DNA of 64,000 nucleotides from CAZJYC01 sp964550165. GTDB lineage: Bacteria; Acidobacteriota; Aminicenantia; Aminicenantales; Aminicenantaceae. The notes beneath the pieces are model-generated. The model saw only the letters and a program-made list of their open reading frames with translations. It was not told where the DNA came from and made no database searches. The translations under genes and the position numbers were made by a program. This document shows positions 42,238 through 51,176 of the stretch, piece by piece. The stretch lies in the NCBI GenBank assembly GCA_964550165.1, contig CAZJYC010000003.1:21138-85137 (forward strand). The letters run 5' to 3'. Numbering within the stretch: position 1 is the stretch's first letter; every line of letters begins with the position of its first letter.

Positions 42238-42869
42238 CTTCTCCTCCTCTTTTGATAATGGAGATTTGTGTTTTCTATAATTACCATAAAAGCCTTGAAA
42301 ATAAAAGGGCCAGGCTTTCAAGATTCATCGAGCCCCTTCTTCATCCTTTAATGGCTAAATATAGAGACAACTCATGGAAAGCATTTCCGATTTGTTGAAG
42401 ATCATTCCTAAATCCATAGGATACAATTTGAGGAAACAGCCTTGCTCCCCATCAGATTTTTAACGCCATTCTCCGTTCGCTCTTCTCGGCGGCTGCGGAA
42501 CGCTCCGGCTAAGCGGTTCAAAAACACGCGGGCTTTGCCCCAGCGAGGCAAAACCTGCTCGGTTTCAGGCTTCGCTCTCCTCTCCCTTCGGTCGAGGAAC
42601 CGTGCCCGCTCAGCCTTCAAACGGTTTTCTCACTGCTTAGCCTCCGCTTGGAATCCTTTTAAGAGCAAACTCCGAAGGCTAAATCCGATATGGTCGCTAC
42701 GGCTGTTCCTCAAACATCTGGACATCACGGAAAAGAAAATGATTGACAGCTTCTAAAAATAAGTGCAAAAAAAACTCTTATCTGATAAAATATGCTAAAT
42801 TTTAAAATGAGCCAACTGAGATTTTTGAACGGGTCAGACGATCATAATCAACGTTTGAAAGGGGTTACC
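42238..42869. other. non-coding region between the Lon-like and crotonase genes
   Basis: The 632 bases between two divergent genes show no supported coding frame. The middle (42507-42642) is GC-richer and holds copy 3 of the dispersed repeat. The last 130 bases are AT-rich and should contain the crotonase promoter. A TTGACA at 42743 has no -10 box at a normal distance, so no promoter is called. Confidence 0.6.
42507..42642. repeat. dispersed repeat, copy 3
   Basis: GGCTAAGCGGTTC at 42507-42519 starts the unit. The block GCTTTGCCCCAGCGAGGC through GGCTTCGCTC matches copy 2. An imperfect hairpin (GCGGGCTTTGCC with GGCAAAACCTGC) corresponds to the perfect hairpin of copy 2. GGCTAAGC at 42507-42514 and GCTTAGCC at 42635-42642 are perfect inverted ends; in copy 1 the ends are GGCTGAGT and ACTCAGCC, so both ends changed together. 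Confidence 0.6.
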
Positions 42870-43652
42870 ATGGAATATAAAAATTTACTCATAAAAAAGG
42901 GAGATGGCCTTGGCTGGGTCATCGTCAATCGTCCTGACAAGCTCAATGCCTTGAACCAAAAAACCATCGAAGAGCTCCGTGATGCTTTTCTCTCTTTCGA
43001 GGATGACTCAGATGTCAAAGTCATAATCCTCACTGGCAGCGGGGATAAAGCATTTGTTGCGGGTGCGGATATCGGCGAATTGGCCCAACTCGACTCAAAG
43101 TCTGGGAAAGAGTATGTCTTGAAAGGCCAAGGGCTCATGACCTTCGTCGAGAATTTCAAAAAGCCGGTCATCGCTGCCGTCAACGGCTACGCTCTTGGCG
43201 GTGGGACAGAACTGGCTTTAGCCTGCCATGTTCGGATTGCTTCGGAGAACGCTAAGATGGGACAGCCCGAAGTCAAACTGGGTCTTATCCCAGGTTACGG
43301 CGGAACCCAAAGGCTGTCCAGGCTGGTTGGAAAAGGAAAAACCATGGAGCTTGTGCTCAGCGGGAAGATGATTGATGCTCAAGAGGCTTTGCGGATTGGC
43401 CTGGTCAACAGAGTTGTTGCCTTGAGCGATCTTCTGCCAACGTGTGAGGCGCTGGCCAAAGAAATCATGGCCAACGGTCCCTTGGCTTTAGAATTTGCGA
43501 TCAATGCCATTAACCGAGGATTGGATAAAACCCTGGAAGAAGGATTGGGTTTGGAGGCAGAATTCTTTGGCAAAGCCTGCGGCACAGAAGACAGCAAAGA
43601 AGGGACAAAGGCCTTCGTTGAGAAAAGAAAGGCCAACTTTCAGGGTCGATAA
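42870..43652 (+). CDS. enoyl-CoA hydratase (crotonase family)
   Basis: A 260-residue crotonase, probably adding water to short-chain enoyl-CoA (3-hydroxybutyryl-CoA dehydratase type). The oxyanion-hole blocks are AFVAGADIGELA and NGYALGGGTELALAC; both catalytic Glu residues are present, in GGTELAL and GQPEVKLG, followed by LIPGYGGTQRL. This is consistent with butyrate-type fermentation or beta-oxidation. No other beta-oxidation gene is adjacent. ATG 42870 follows AAAGGGG; an upstream ATG would add 26 residues without family similarity. ribH starts 12 bases later. Confidence 0.9.
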   Translation: MEYKNLLIKKGDGLGWVIVNRPDKLNALNQKTIEELRDAFLSFEDDSDVKVIILTGSGDKAFVAGADIGELAQLDSKSGKEYVLKGQGLMTFVENFKKPVIAAVNGYALGGGTELALACHVRIASENAKMGQPEVKLGLIPGYGGTQRLSRLVGKGKTMELVLSGKMIDAQEALRIGLVNRVVALSDLLPTCEALAKEIMANGPLALEFAINAINRGLDKTLEEGLGLEAEFFGKACGTEDSKEGTKAFVEKRKANFQGR

Positions 43653-43664
43653 AGGGAGAGGGCT

Positions 43665-44135
43665 ATGAAAACATACCAAGGTAAGCTTCAGGCAAAAGGC
43701 TTGAGAATCGGAATCGTCGTCAGCCGCTTTAACCAGTTTATTTCAGAGAGACTGCTGGAAGGCGCCCTCGATGCTCTCCAGAGGCTGGGTGCGGACGATG
43801 GCGACATCTCTGTCTACAGAGTTCCCGGTTCTTTTGAAATCCCGCTTGTTGCCAAAAAGCTGGCAAAAGAGAAGAAAGTGGACGGAGTTGTCTGTCTGGG
43901 GGCCCTGATCAGAGGTGACACGCCCCATTTCGACTTTCTGAGCGCTGAGGTCACCAAGGGACTGGCTCAAGTTGCGATGGAAGAGGGAATGCCCGTGGCT
44001 TTCGGAATCTTGACTGTTGATACTATCGAGCAAGGCATCGAACGCGCTGGGACAAAAGCAGGGAATAAAGGCTGGGATGCGGTGGTTTCCGTTGTGGAGA
44101 CGTTGAATTTGATGAAGGCAGCCGGGCTGGAGTGA
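43665..44135 (+). CDS. ribH: 6,7-dimethyl-8-ribityllumazine synthase
   Basis: The penultimate enzyme of riboflavin synthesis; condenses 5-amino-6-ribitylaminouracil with 3,4-dihydroxybutanone phosphate. The 156-residue length is normal. VSRFNQFI, YRVPGSFEIPL, CLGALIRGDTPHFDF (with the catalytic His) and GILTVDTIEQG are the family motifs. It is followed after 10 bases by nusB, a common gene order. Demand for flavin fits the many flavoproteins in this window. Confidence 0.94.
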   Translation: MKTYQGKLQAKGLRIGIVVSRFNQFISERLLEGALDALQRLGADDGDISVYRVPGSFEIPLVAKKLAKEKKVDGVVCLGALIRGDTPHFDFLSAEVTKGLAQVAMEEGMPVAFGILTVDTIEQGIERAGTKAGNKGWDAVVSVVETLNLMKAAGLE

Positions 44136-44145
44136 GGGAGGAACC

Positions 44146-44598
44146 GTGGGCCGGAGACGGAAAGCCCGCGAACACACCCTCAAAATTCTCTTTCAACTGG
44201 AATTTGAAAACTCAGAGGATGAAAAAACTCTATCCCAATACTGGAAGAACAAAAAAGTTCCCGGGGAAATCAAAGACTATGGCAATTGGCTGATTCAAGG
44301 GATATCGTCTCACCGAGAGACAATCGACAATCTCATTCAGTCTGTTTCTGAACATTGGCGCGTTACGCGCATGGCTCTCATCGACCGCAACATTCTGCGC
44401 ATGGCTGTTTTTGAGCTCCTCTTTGAGGAGAACATTGCTCCGGCTATAGTCATCAATGAAGCGATTGAAATCGCCAGAAAATATAGCGGGGACGATGCAG
44501 CAACCTTTGTCAACGGAATTTTGGATGCCGTGAGGAAAAAAATTGAGAAAAATAAAAAAGAAACGAAGGGAAAGGGCCATGGCCGAAAAAAAAGCTGA
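44146..44598 (+). CDS. nusB: transcription antitermination factor NusB
   Basis: A 150-residue all-helical RNA-binding protein that works with NusE in rRNA antitermination. RKAREHTLKILFQLEFE, MALIDRNILRMAVFELLF and VINEAIEIARKYSGDDAATFVNGILDAV match the family throughout. The start is GTG 44146 behind GAGGGAGG. The 3' end is Lys-rich and overlaps lysS by 20 bases. Confidence 0.94.
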   Translation: MGRRRKAREHTLKILFQLEFENSEDEKTLSQYWKNKKVPGEIKDYGNWLIQGISSHRETIDNLIQSVSEHWRVTRMALIDRNILRMAVFELLFEENIAPAIVINEAIEIARKYSGDDAATFVNGILDAVRKKIEKNKKETKGKGHGRKKS

Positions 44599-46105
44599 GA
44601 CTCACAAAAATCTCGTCGATAAAGAGGAAGCGTTAAAAGAGAGCGACCAAGAAGTGGCCCGGCGGGCTAAATTTGAGAAGCTGATCGAGGAGGGAATAAA
44701 TGTCTTTCCTCCCAGAATAAGAACGACTCACTCTCTTTTCGAAATCGTCGAGGGATACTCCGCGCTTTCGCGAGAGGAGCTTGAAAAGAAAGGAACAAAA
44801 GTTTCCGTGGCTGGAAGGATTATTTCCCTAAGGCGCATGGGGCGCGCCACATTTCTTCACCTCATGGACAGCCGCACCCGGCTTCAGGCTTATCTGAGGG
44901 AGGACCGAGTGGGCGAGAGAAACTACGGGCTTTTTTCCTTGATCGATATCGGTGATATCATCGCCGTGGAGGGCGTTCTGTTCAAGACCAAGACCGGAGA
45001 GTTAACGGTCTTAGCCGATTCCTACACCTTTCTGGCCAAGTGCTTTCATCCTCTTCCGGAAAAGTGGCACGGACTCCAGGACACAGAACTTCGCTACCGG
45101 AAAAGATATTTGGACCTCATCATGAATCCCAGGGAACACGATGTGTTCAGGCTTCGGAGCAGGATGATTTCCCTGGTCCGGCAGTTTTTTGACCAGAAAG
45201 GATACATCGAAGTTGAAACGCCGATGATGCAGGCTATCCCGGGGGGAGCCCTGGCCAGGCCTTTTAAAACCTTTCACAACGCTTTGAGCATAGACCTCTA
45301 TTTAAGGATTGCGCCCGAGCTTTATCTAAAGCGATTGATCGTGGGCGGGATGGAGAAGGTTTATGAGATTAACCGCAATTTCCGGAACGAAGGCATTTCC
45401 TCTGAGCACAATCCTGAATTCACCATGCTCGAGTTTTACGAGGCCTACAGCGATTATCAGGATATGATGGACCTGACCGAGGAGCTGATCAATTTCCTCA
45501 GCCTCGAGCTCCTGGGGACAGAGGAGGTCACCTACGGGGACCACAAAATTTCTCTGAAGAGGCCCTGGAAAAGGATCAAGTTTAAAGAAGCCTTGGTCGA
45601 ATACAGCGGGCTTGCGCCGAGGCGGTTCGATGATAAAGAGAGAATCATCGACGTCGCCTCAACCTTGGCTCCGGAGAAAAAGCCGCTCTCTTACGGCAAA
45701 GCCCTGGATGTTGTTTTTGATAAAAACGTCAAGAACTATCTCATTCAGCCGACCTTTGTCATCAACCCACCCAGGGAAGTCTCTCCCTTGGCCAAGGCTT
45801 CCAAAGACGCTCCGGACGAAGCCGAACGGTTTGAACTGGTCATGGCCGGGATGGAAGTTGCCAATGCGTTCAGCGAGCTCTCCGACCCTGCAGAGCAGAG
45901 AAAGAATTTTGAACAGCAAGCCGAGGCAAGGAAAAAGGGAGATGAGGATGCTCATTGGGTCGATACAGACTATGTTCAGGCTCTGGAATACGGACTTCCT
46001 CCTACGGGGGGTGAAGGTATCGGTATCGACCGGCTGGTGATGATTTTTGCCAACAAGAAGTCGATAAGGGAGGTCATTCTTTTTCCCCTTCTCAGGCCCA
46101 AATAA
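44579..46105 (+). CDS. lysS: lysyl-tRNA synthetase, class II
   Basis: Charges tRNA(Lys). The 508-residue protein has the N-terminal OB-fold anticodon-binding domain (VAGRIISLRRMGRATFLHL) and the class II core: motif 2 FRNEGISSEHNPEFTMLEFY and motif 3 GEGIGIDRLVMIFA. ETPMMQAIPGGALARPF lies in motif 1. The length is standard. ATG 44579 lies within the last codons of nusB and follows AAGGGAAAGGG. Confidence 0.95.
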   Translation: MAEKKAETHKNLVDKEEALKESDQEVARRAKFEKLIEEGINVFPPRIRTTHSLFEIVEGYSALSREELEKKGTKVSVAGRIISLRRMGRATFLHLMDSRTRLQAYLREDRVGERNYGLFSLIDIGDIIAVEGVLFKTKTGELTVLADSYTFLAKCFHPLPEKWHGLQDTELRYRKRYLDLIMNPREHDVFRLRSRMISLVRQFFDQKGYIEVETPMMQAIPGGALARPFKTFHNALSIDLYLRIAPELYLKRLIVGGMEKVYEINRNFRNEGISSEHNPEFTMLEFYEAYSDYQDMMDLTEELINFLSLELLGTEEVTYGDHKISLKRPWKRIKFKEALVEYSGLAPRRFDDKERIIDVASTLAPEKKPLSYGKALDVVFDKNVKNYLIQPTFVINPPREVSPLAKASKDAPDEAERFELVMAGMEVANAFSELSDPAEQRKNFEQQAEARKKGDEDAHWVDTDYVQALEYGLPPTGGEGIGIDRLVMIFANKKSIREVILFPLLRPK

Positions 46106-46118
46106 CTTGAGGTGTTTT

Positions 46119-46181
46119 ATGGCAAAAGATTTCCTTTTCATCGAGGTTATTCCCCGATGGGGCTGGTGTCATGAGCTATGA
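46119..46181 (+). CDS. possible 20-codon leader ORF overlapping lolE
   Basis: An ATG behind GAGG opens a 20-codon frame (begins MAKDFLFIEV, includes two Trp codons) and stops at 46181, 11 bases inside the lolE-like gene. Ribosomes finishing it would be placed at the lolE start, so translational coupling is possible. No homologue is known to me and chance is a fair explanation. Confidence 0.25.
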   Translation: MAKDFLFIEVIPRWGWCHEL

Positions 46182-47400
46182 GCTTTTCGTTGCCAAAAGG
46201 TACTTGACGGCAAAGCGGAAGCAGGCCTTCATTTCGGTCATCACCTTTATCTCCATCCTGGGAATCACCATCGGAGTGATGGCTCTCATCATCGCCATAG
46301 CTCTGATCACAGGATTTCAGAGGGACGTCCAGGATAAAATTCTCGGAGCGACCTCTCACATCATGGTCTCGGCGATTACTCCAGAAGGCCAGGGAGGAAT
46401 CGAAAACTCCGTACAGCTCATGGCGAAGATCGCAAGCGTCGATGGAGTCAAATCTGTTTCTCCTGTTGTTTTCAGCACAGTTCTCTTGAGCGGCCCCTCG
46501 GATAACCGGGGTGCGGTTCTGAAAGGAGTGGATTTTGACTTGGAGAAGAAACACTCCCCTTGGCTTCAAAAGCTGGATAGAGGAAGCATCCCTTCCCTGG
46601 ACTCCAAAAGGGGAGGCATCCTTCTCGGCCAGGAATTGTCCACGGATGTCGGCGCCGCAGTTGGGGATGTGGTGACTGTTTTGACCCAGCCTTCGAGCCT
46701 GTCTCCGCTCGGTCTCATGCCCCGTCCAAAGAGATTTGTGGTCACAGGGGTTTTCAAGACGGGATTGTATGAGTTTGACTCGACGACAGCCCTGATTCAG
46801 CTTGAGCAGGCACAAATGATTTTTGGTCTTGAGCACCGGATTAGTTACATCCAGGTCAGGATCGACAACATCTTTCAAGCTCCAAAAATTGCGAATGCAA
46901 TCAAAGAGATGCTTCCCCCTTTGGCTTACACCACGACATGGATGGAACTGAATAAATCCCTTTTTTCTGCCCTGAAACTTGAGAAAAACATCATGTTCTT
47001 AACCATCGCCCTTATCGTCCTTGTTGCAGCCTTGAACATCATCGCCACCCTCATCTTGATGGTCATGGAGAAGACTAGAGACATTGGCATCCTGATGGCC
47101 ATGGGGGCCACATCCCAGAATATCAAGAAGATTTTCTTCCTCCAGGGAGCGATGATCGGGATGATCGGGACAGCCGCAGGCGTTGCCCTGGGATTGTTTT
47201 GGTGCTGGCTGGCCAACACCTTTGAGCTCATCAAGATTCCTGAAGACATTTACCAGATCTCCTCTGTTCCTTTTCACATCCAGCCTTTGGATTTAATCCT
47301 GATTGTAGGGGTCAGCCTTTTGATCAGCTTTCTTTCCACTCTTTTCCCCGCTCACAGGGCGGCCAAGGTTAACCCTGTTATTGCTTTAAAATATGAGTAG
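46171..47400 (+). CDS. lipoprotein-releasing ABC permease (LolC/LolE type)
   Basis: A 409-residue permease of the system that extracts lipoproteins from the inner membrane and hands them to LolA. YELFVAKRYLTAKRKQAFISVI and ISILGITIGVMALIIAIALITGFQRD are typical LolCE N-termini. The periplasmic domain spans about 45-270. The C-terminal three helices include EKTRDIGILMAMGATSQNI, the coupling motif, and the end reads HRAAKVNPVIALKYE. A single permease with a single ATPase suggests a homodimer (LolF-like) rather than LolC plus LolE. It overlaps the ATPase gene by 8 bases. Confidence 0.88.
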   Translation: MSYELFVAKRYLTAKRKQAFISVITFISILGITIGVMALIIAIALITGFQRDVQDKILGATSHIMVSAITPEGQGGIENSVQLMAKIASVDGVKSVSPVVFSTVLLSGPSDNRGAVLKGVDFDLEKKHSPWLQKLDRGSIPSLDSKRGGILLGQELSTDVGAAVGDVVTVLTQPSSLSPLGLMPRPKRFVVTGVFKTGLYEFDSTTALIQLEQAQMIFGLEHRISYIQVRIDNIFQAPKIANAIKEMLPPLAYTTTWMELNKSLFSALKLEKNIMFLTIALIVLVAALNIIATLILMVMEKTRDIGILMAMGATSQNIKKIFFLQGAMIGMIGTAAGVALGLFWCWLANTFELIKIPEDIYQISSVPFHIQPLDLILIVGVSLLISFLSTLFPAHRAAKVNPVIALKYE

Positions 47401-48079
47401 CATCATCAAAGCAGAAGCAATCAGCAAGGAGTACTCCTTGCCCAAGGGCGTTTTGCGTGTTTTTGAAGGGCTGAGTTTTGAGTTGAACAGGGGGGATCTT
47501 GTGGCCGTCATGGGTGTTTCTGGTGTTGGCAAAACAACGCTCCTCAACCTCCTGGGAGCTCTGGATAAGCCAACCGAGGGCAAGATATTTTTAGACGGAG
47601 AGGATATCTTCGCCAAGAAAGAAAGAGAGCTGGCTGAGACGAGGAACAGGAAAATTGGCTTTGTATTTCAGTTTTACCATCTTTTGCCTGAGTTTACCGC
47701 TTTGGAGAACGTCAGTTTTCCCCTGATGATAAGGGGTGTGGAAAAAAAGGAGGCCCAGAGAAAAGCCCTTGAGATTCTCAGGGAAGTTTTTTTGGAAGGA
47801 AAAGCTCCTATCAGGCCGAGCCAGCTTTCTGGCGGAGAGCAACAACGAGTGGCGATTGCCCGCGCTTTGGTTAACGATCCTAAACTGCTCTTGGCCGATG
47901 AGCCCACGGGAAACCTGGACTGGAAGACAGGCCAGATGATTCTTGGGCTCATCCGAGAACTTCATCAAAAAATGGGACTGTCCTCAGTTATTGTCACCCA
48001 CAACGAGAAAGTCGCTCAGTTCTGTCATAAAGTCTATCTCATGGAAAACGGTGCAATGAAACTTTTGCCCTCCTTTTAA
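47393..48079 (+). CDS. lolD: LolD-like ABC transporter ATPase
   Basis: A 228-residue ATPase of the MacB/LolD/FtsE group. Walker A is GVSGVGKTTLLN, the signature LSGGEQQRVAIARAL, Walker B LLLADEPTGNLD, and the switch His is in VIVTHNEK. It overlaps the permease gene and forms the transporter with it. It could in principle also serve the two MacB-like permeases encoded at 34.5-37 kb, which have no ATPase of their own nearby. Confidence 0.9.
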   Translation: MSSIIKAEAISKEYSLPKGVLRVFEGLSFELNRGDLVAVMGVSGVGKTTLLNLLGALDKPTEGKIFLDGEDIFAKKERELAETRNRKIGFVFQFYHLLPEFTALENVSFPLMIRGVEKKEAQRKALEILREVFLEGKAPIRPSQLSGGEQQRVAIARALVNDPKLLLADEPTGNLDWKTGQMILGLIRELHQKMGLSSVIVTHNEKVAQFCHKVYLMENGAMKLLPSF

Positions 48080-48278
48080 AGTTTTAACTAATGTTAGTGA
48101 AGCAGATGGCATTAATCTGGTGTGAGCAGGTCCGCAATCAAAAGCGTGCGCCAGACGAACAGGCGAAATCCTTTTTGAAGGGCCGCAGACAAAAATGATT
48201 TTTTTCTGCCGTTTCTCGCTTTTCTAGCCCGTCTAAAACCTTTATTTTTGGGTGTTAATGTGGTATAAGGAGAAAGAT

Positions 48279-50588
48279 ATGCGAAAAATAATTCTGGTCT
48301 TGATTTTTTCCTTTATCCCCGTGCTTCTCTTCGGTCAGGAAGTCGTGGAGAAGATTGAGATCATCGGCAATGATCGGGTGACCCCAGAGACCATTCGTTA
48401 CTACATTTCCTCCCGAGAGGGTGACTTCTATAACGAAGAGCTCCTGAGGAAAGACTTTAGAGTCCTGTGGTCAACGGGATTTTTCTCCAATATCAAGATG
48501 GAAAAGGAAGAGGGAAACCTGGGGAAGATCGTGAAAATCATCGTTGAGGAAAATCCCATTATCAAGAATATCACCTATAAGACGGGAAAGAGGCTGAAAG
48601 AGAATGACATTGTCAACAAGTTGAAGGAAAATGATGAATACATCCTCCCCTATTCCTATTACAATCCTTATAAAATCCAGAGAATCCAGAAGACTGTCGA
48701 GGACTTGCTCCAGGAGAAAGGCCTTCACGAAGGCAAGGTTGAGGTCGAGAGAAATAAGAGTGGAAAGAACGAGTACGATATCGTCTTTGACATCAAAGAA
48801 GGGCCAAAGATCAAAGTGGGCGAAGTCGAATTCGAGGGGAAGCCAAAGCTGCCTGCGAGTCTCCTCAGAAGCGCGATGAAGGAGAACAGGGAGCATGGAG
48901 TCCTGAACTGGATCATGGGAAAGGATACCTTCAAGCAGAACAAAATCAAAGAGGATATGCTCAACATCAAGAAAAGGCTTCAAGAATACGGATACATGGA
49001 AGCGACAGTGGGAGAGCCAAGGATAGAGGAGATCAGCAGAAAGACGATTTTTTTCAAGAAGCGGACGATGAAAAAGATCGTCATTCCAGTCGATGCTGGC
49101 TACCGCTACACAGTCGGTGAGATCAAGATTGAAGGCAACAAGGTCTTCAGCACGAAAGGGTTGCGCAGCTTGATCAAGCTTGAAGAAGGAGTTGTTTACA
49201 GCACCAAGTTAAGGGAAAAAAGCGTGGAGAAAATTTCGGAGCTTTATCGAAACTTCGGCTACCTTTTTTCTGGAATCGTGCCGGTGGAGAGCCTGGATCC
49301 CCAACGCAAGCGGGTGATGGTCACCTTCAACATCATTGAGGGCGACCTTGCTTTCCTCAACAGGCTGGAATTCAAAGGGAACAACTACACCAAAGATAAA
49401 GTCATCCGGCGGGAAATGCTCCTCCGCGAGGGAGATGTTTTCCGGTTGGACTTCTTCAAGGACAGCATTCTGAGGATGAGGCAATTGGGGCTGGTGGATA
49501 TGGACGGAGAACCCCAGATCAAACACAATCCTGATGATCCGACGAAAATCGATATTGTCCTCAACGTCAAGGAGCTTCAGCGGAATAACATTCAGTTCAC
49601 AGCCGGCTACAGCGGCTATGAAGGCACTTTTGTGGCTCTGAGCTACTCCACGGTGAACTTCCTGGGCGCTGGCGAAAATCTGGAGCTTATGCTCCAGCAA
49701 GGGAAGAGAATCAAAAACTATATGTTCGGCTTCACAGAGCCCTATTTGTTCGACCTCCCCATGAATGTCGGATTTAACATCTTCGACCGTACTACCAACC
49801 TTTCTAGCCTCGGCCTCTATGACCAAAAAAGTAAAGGAATCAACCTTATGGTCGGCGCCAGGGTTAAGGGATATTTGAGGACCAATTTAACCTATTCTTA
49901 TGAGTACATTAATATCGATCTGCCGGATGAGGGCGGCTATGCTGGCTATTATTCTCCTTATCTGTGGGAAGGGAATTATGCTGTCAGCAGTATCATGCCG
50001 ACCATCTACCGCTCCACAGTGGACAGCCCCCTGACACCAAGCCGAGGCACCCTGTATCTGGCTTCCTGCAAAGTTTCGGGTGGCTTCCTGGGCGGCGATA
50101 TCAGCATGATCAAGCCCCGCTTCGAGTGGACCTTCTTCCATCCTGTCTTCTTCAATCATGTCATCGGGCTGCATCTGGAGTATCAATTCATCAAGCCCTA
50201 CAAAGGCTCAAATATCCCCATCTGGGAAAGATTCTACCTCGGAGGTGAAAGGTCCATCAGGGGCTATGATGTCTACACCATCGGGCCCAGGGACCCTCTG
50301 AGCGGGAGGAATTATGGCGGCGAGAAATCCCTTGTCCTCAACGCCGAATACATCATTCCTGTGGGCGGGCCTCTCTACTTCATTCTCTTTTATGACCTCG
50401 GAAATGCCTATGACCGGGGCCAGAAGATGAGCGCGGCCAACATGTTCTCCTCGACCGGCCTTGAGATGAGAATATTTGTCCCTGCACTCCGAGTTCCGTT
50501 CAGGCTGATCTTTGCCTACAACAATCGTAAGATTTATGCCACCGACACCAATTTTGCTGTTCGTTTTGCCATAGGAACCACTTTTTAA
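48279..50588 (+). CDS. bamA: outer membrane protein assembly factor BamA
   Basis: Core component of the barrel-assembly machine. The 769-residue protein has a signal peptide (1-20), POTRA domains over about 22-420 (EKIEIIGNDRVTPETIRYYI begins the first) and a C-terminal 16-stranded barrel. GGERSIRGYD is the conserved (V/I)RG(F/Y) loop that folds inside the barrel. The last residue is Phe. ATG 48279 follows AAGGAGAAA at good spacing. It leads a run of envelope genes that continues to the Gfo/Idh gene. Confidence 0.93.
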   Translation: MRKIILVLIFSFIPVLLFGQEVVEKIEIIGNDRVTPETIRYYISSREGDFYNEELLRKDFRVLWSTGFFSNIKMEKEEGNLGKIVKIIVEENPIIKNITYKTGKRLKENDIVNKLKENDEYILPYSYYNPYKIQRIQKTVEDLLQEKGLHEGKVEVERNKSGKNEYDIVFDIKEGPKIKVGEVEFEGKPKLPASLLRSAMKENREHGVLNWIMGKDTFKQNKIKEDMLNIKKRLQEYGYMEATVGEPRIEEISRKTIFFKKRTMKKIVIPVDAGYRYTVGEIKIEGNKVFSTKGLRSLIKLEEGVVYSTKLREKSVEKISELYRNFGYLFSGIVPVESLDPQRKRVMVTFNIIEGDLAFLNRLEFKGNNYTKDKVIRREMLLREGDVFRLDFFKDSILRMRQLGLVDMDGEPQIKHNPDDPTKIDIVLNVKELQRNNIQFTAGYSGYEGTFVALSYSTVNFLGAGENLELMLQQGKRIKNYMFGFTEPYLFDLPMNVGFNIFDRTTNLSSLGLYDQKSKGINLMVGARVKGYLRTNLTYSYEYINIDLPDEGGYAGYYSPYLWEGNYAVSSIMPTIYRSTVDSPLTPSRGTLYLASCKVSGGFLGGDISMIKPRFEWTFFHPVFFNHVIGLHLEYQFIKPYKGSNIPIWERFYLGGERSIRGYDVYTIGPRDPLSGRNYGGEKSLVLNAEYIIPVGGPLYFILFYDLGNAYDRGQKMSAANMFSSTGLEMRIFVPALRVPFRLIFAYNNRKIYATDTNFAVRFAIGTTF

Positions 50589-50633
50589 CAGATTTGGAAT
50601 ACATTTTCGATTCAAAATTAAGGAGGCAAAAAG

Positions 50634-51176
50634 ATGGCAAGAACCACAAGCAAGATTGTCGTCCTTGCTCTTTTGATGGCAGCCCTGGTCTCTTCAACCT
50701 TTGCTCAGGCTCAGCAGACATTTAAAGTTGGAGTCGTTAACCCAGCAGAAGTCCTGGAAAAATCGGTTGAGGGAAAGAATGTCATCGCAAGGCTCCAGGA
50801 GAACGATAAGGCCAATCAAACCAAATTAACCAACCTCGATGATGCGATCCGCCAGCTAGAAACGAAGTTCAACACCCAAAGACTGACCTTAACCCAGGAA
50901 GCTCTGATGCAACTCTCTTCGGATTTGGAGAAAAAGAGGACTGAAAGGAAGCGGTTTGCCGAAGATTCTTACAGAGAATGGAACGATCTTCAGAACAGAC
51001 TCTTTGCCAGGGTCCAGAACGAATTGATTCCGATCATCGAGCAGCTCGGCAAGGAGATGAATCTGGAAGTCATTTTTGATCTGACGAAAAGCGGGATTAT
51101 CTACGCCAACCCGACCATTGACATGACCGCAGAAGTCATCAAAAGATACGATGCCTCTAAAGCCCCCAAAAAATAA
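50634..51176 (+). CDS. periplasmic chaperone, Skp/OmpH family
   Basis: A 180-residue exported chaperone that holds unfolded outer-membrane proteins on the way to BamA. A signal peptide spans 1-26 (ending FAQAQQ). The rest is largely helical and charged, with KVGVVNPAEVLEKS at the start of the mature part and a coiled-coil tentacle at about 50-125. NLEVIFDLTKSGIIYANPTIDMT near the end is typical. It lies 45 bases after bamA and overlaps fabZ by 26 bases. Confidence 0.88.
   Translation: MARTTSKIVVLALLMAALVSSTFAQAQQTFKVGVVNPAEVLEKSVEGKNVIARLQENDKANQTKLTNLDDAIRQLETKFNTQRLTLTQEALMQLSSDLEKKRTERKRFAEDSYREWNDLQNRLFARVQNELIPIIEQLGKEMNLEVIFDLTKSGIIYANPTIDMTAEVIKRYDASKAPKK

Noticed and set aside
42743..42791. 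TTGACA plus TAAAAT as a crotonase promoter
   Set aside because: The two boxes are 37 bases apart; at 16-18 bases from TTGACA there is only an A-run, and TAAAAT has no -35 partner.
48118..48200. Fourth copy of the dispersed repeat (contains CAAAAGCG and GAGCAGGTCC)
   Set aside because: Only short, out-of-order matches to the other copies; neither the hairpin nor the end sequences are present.
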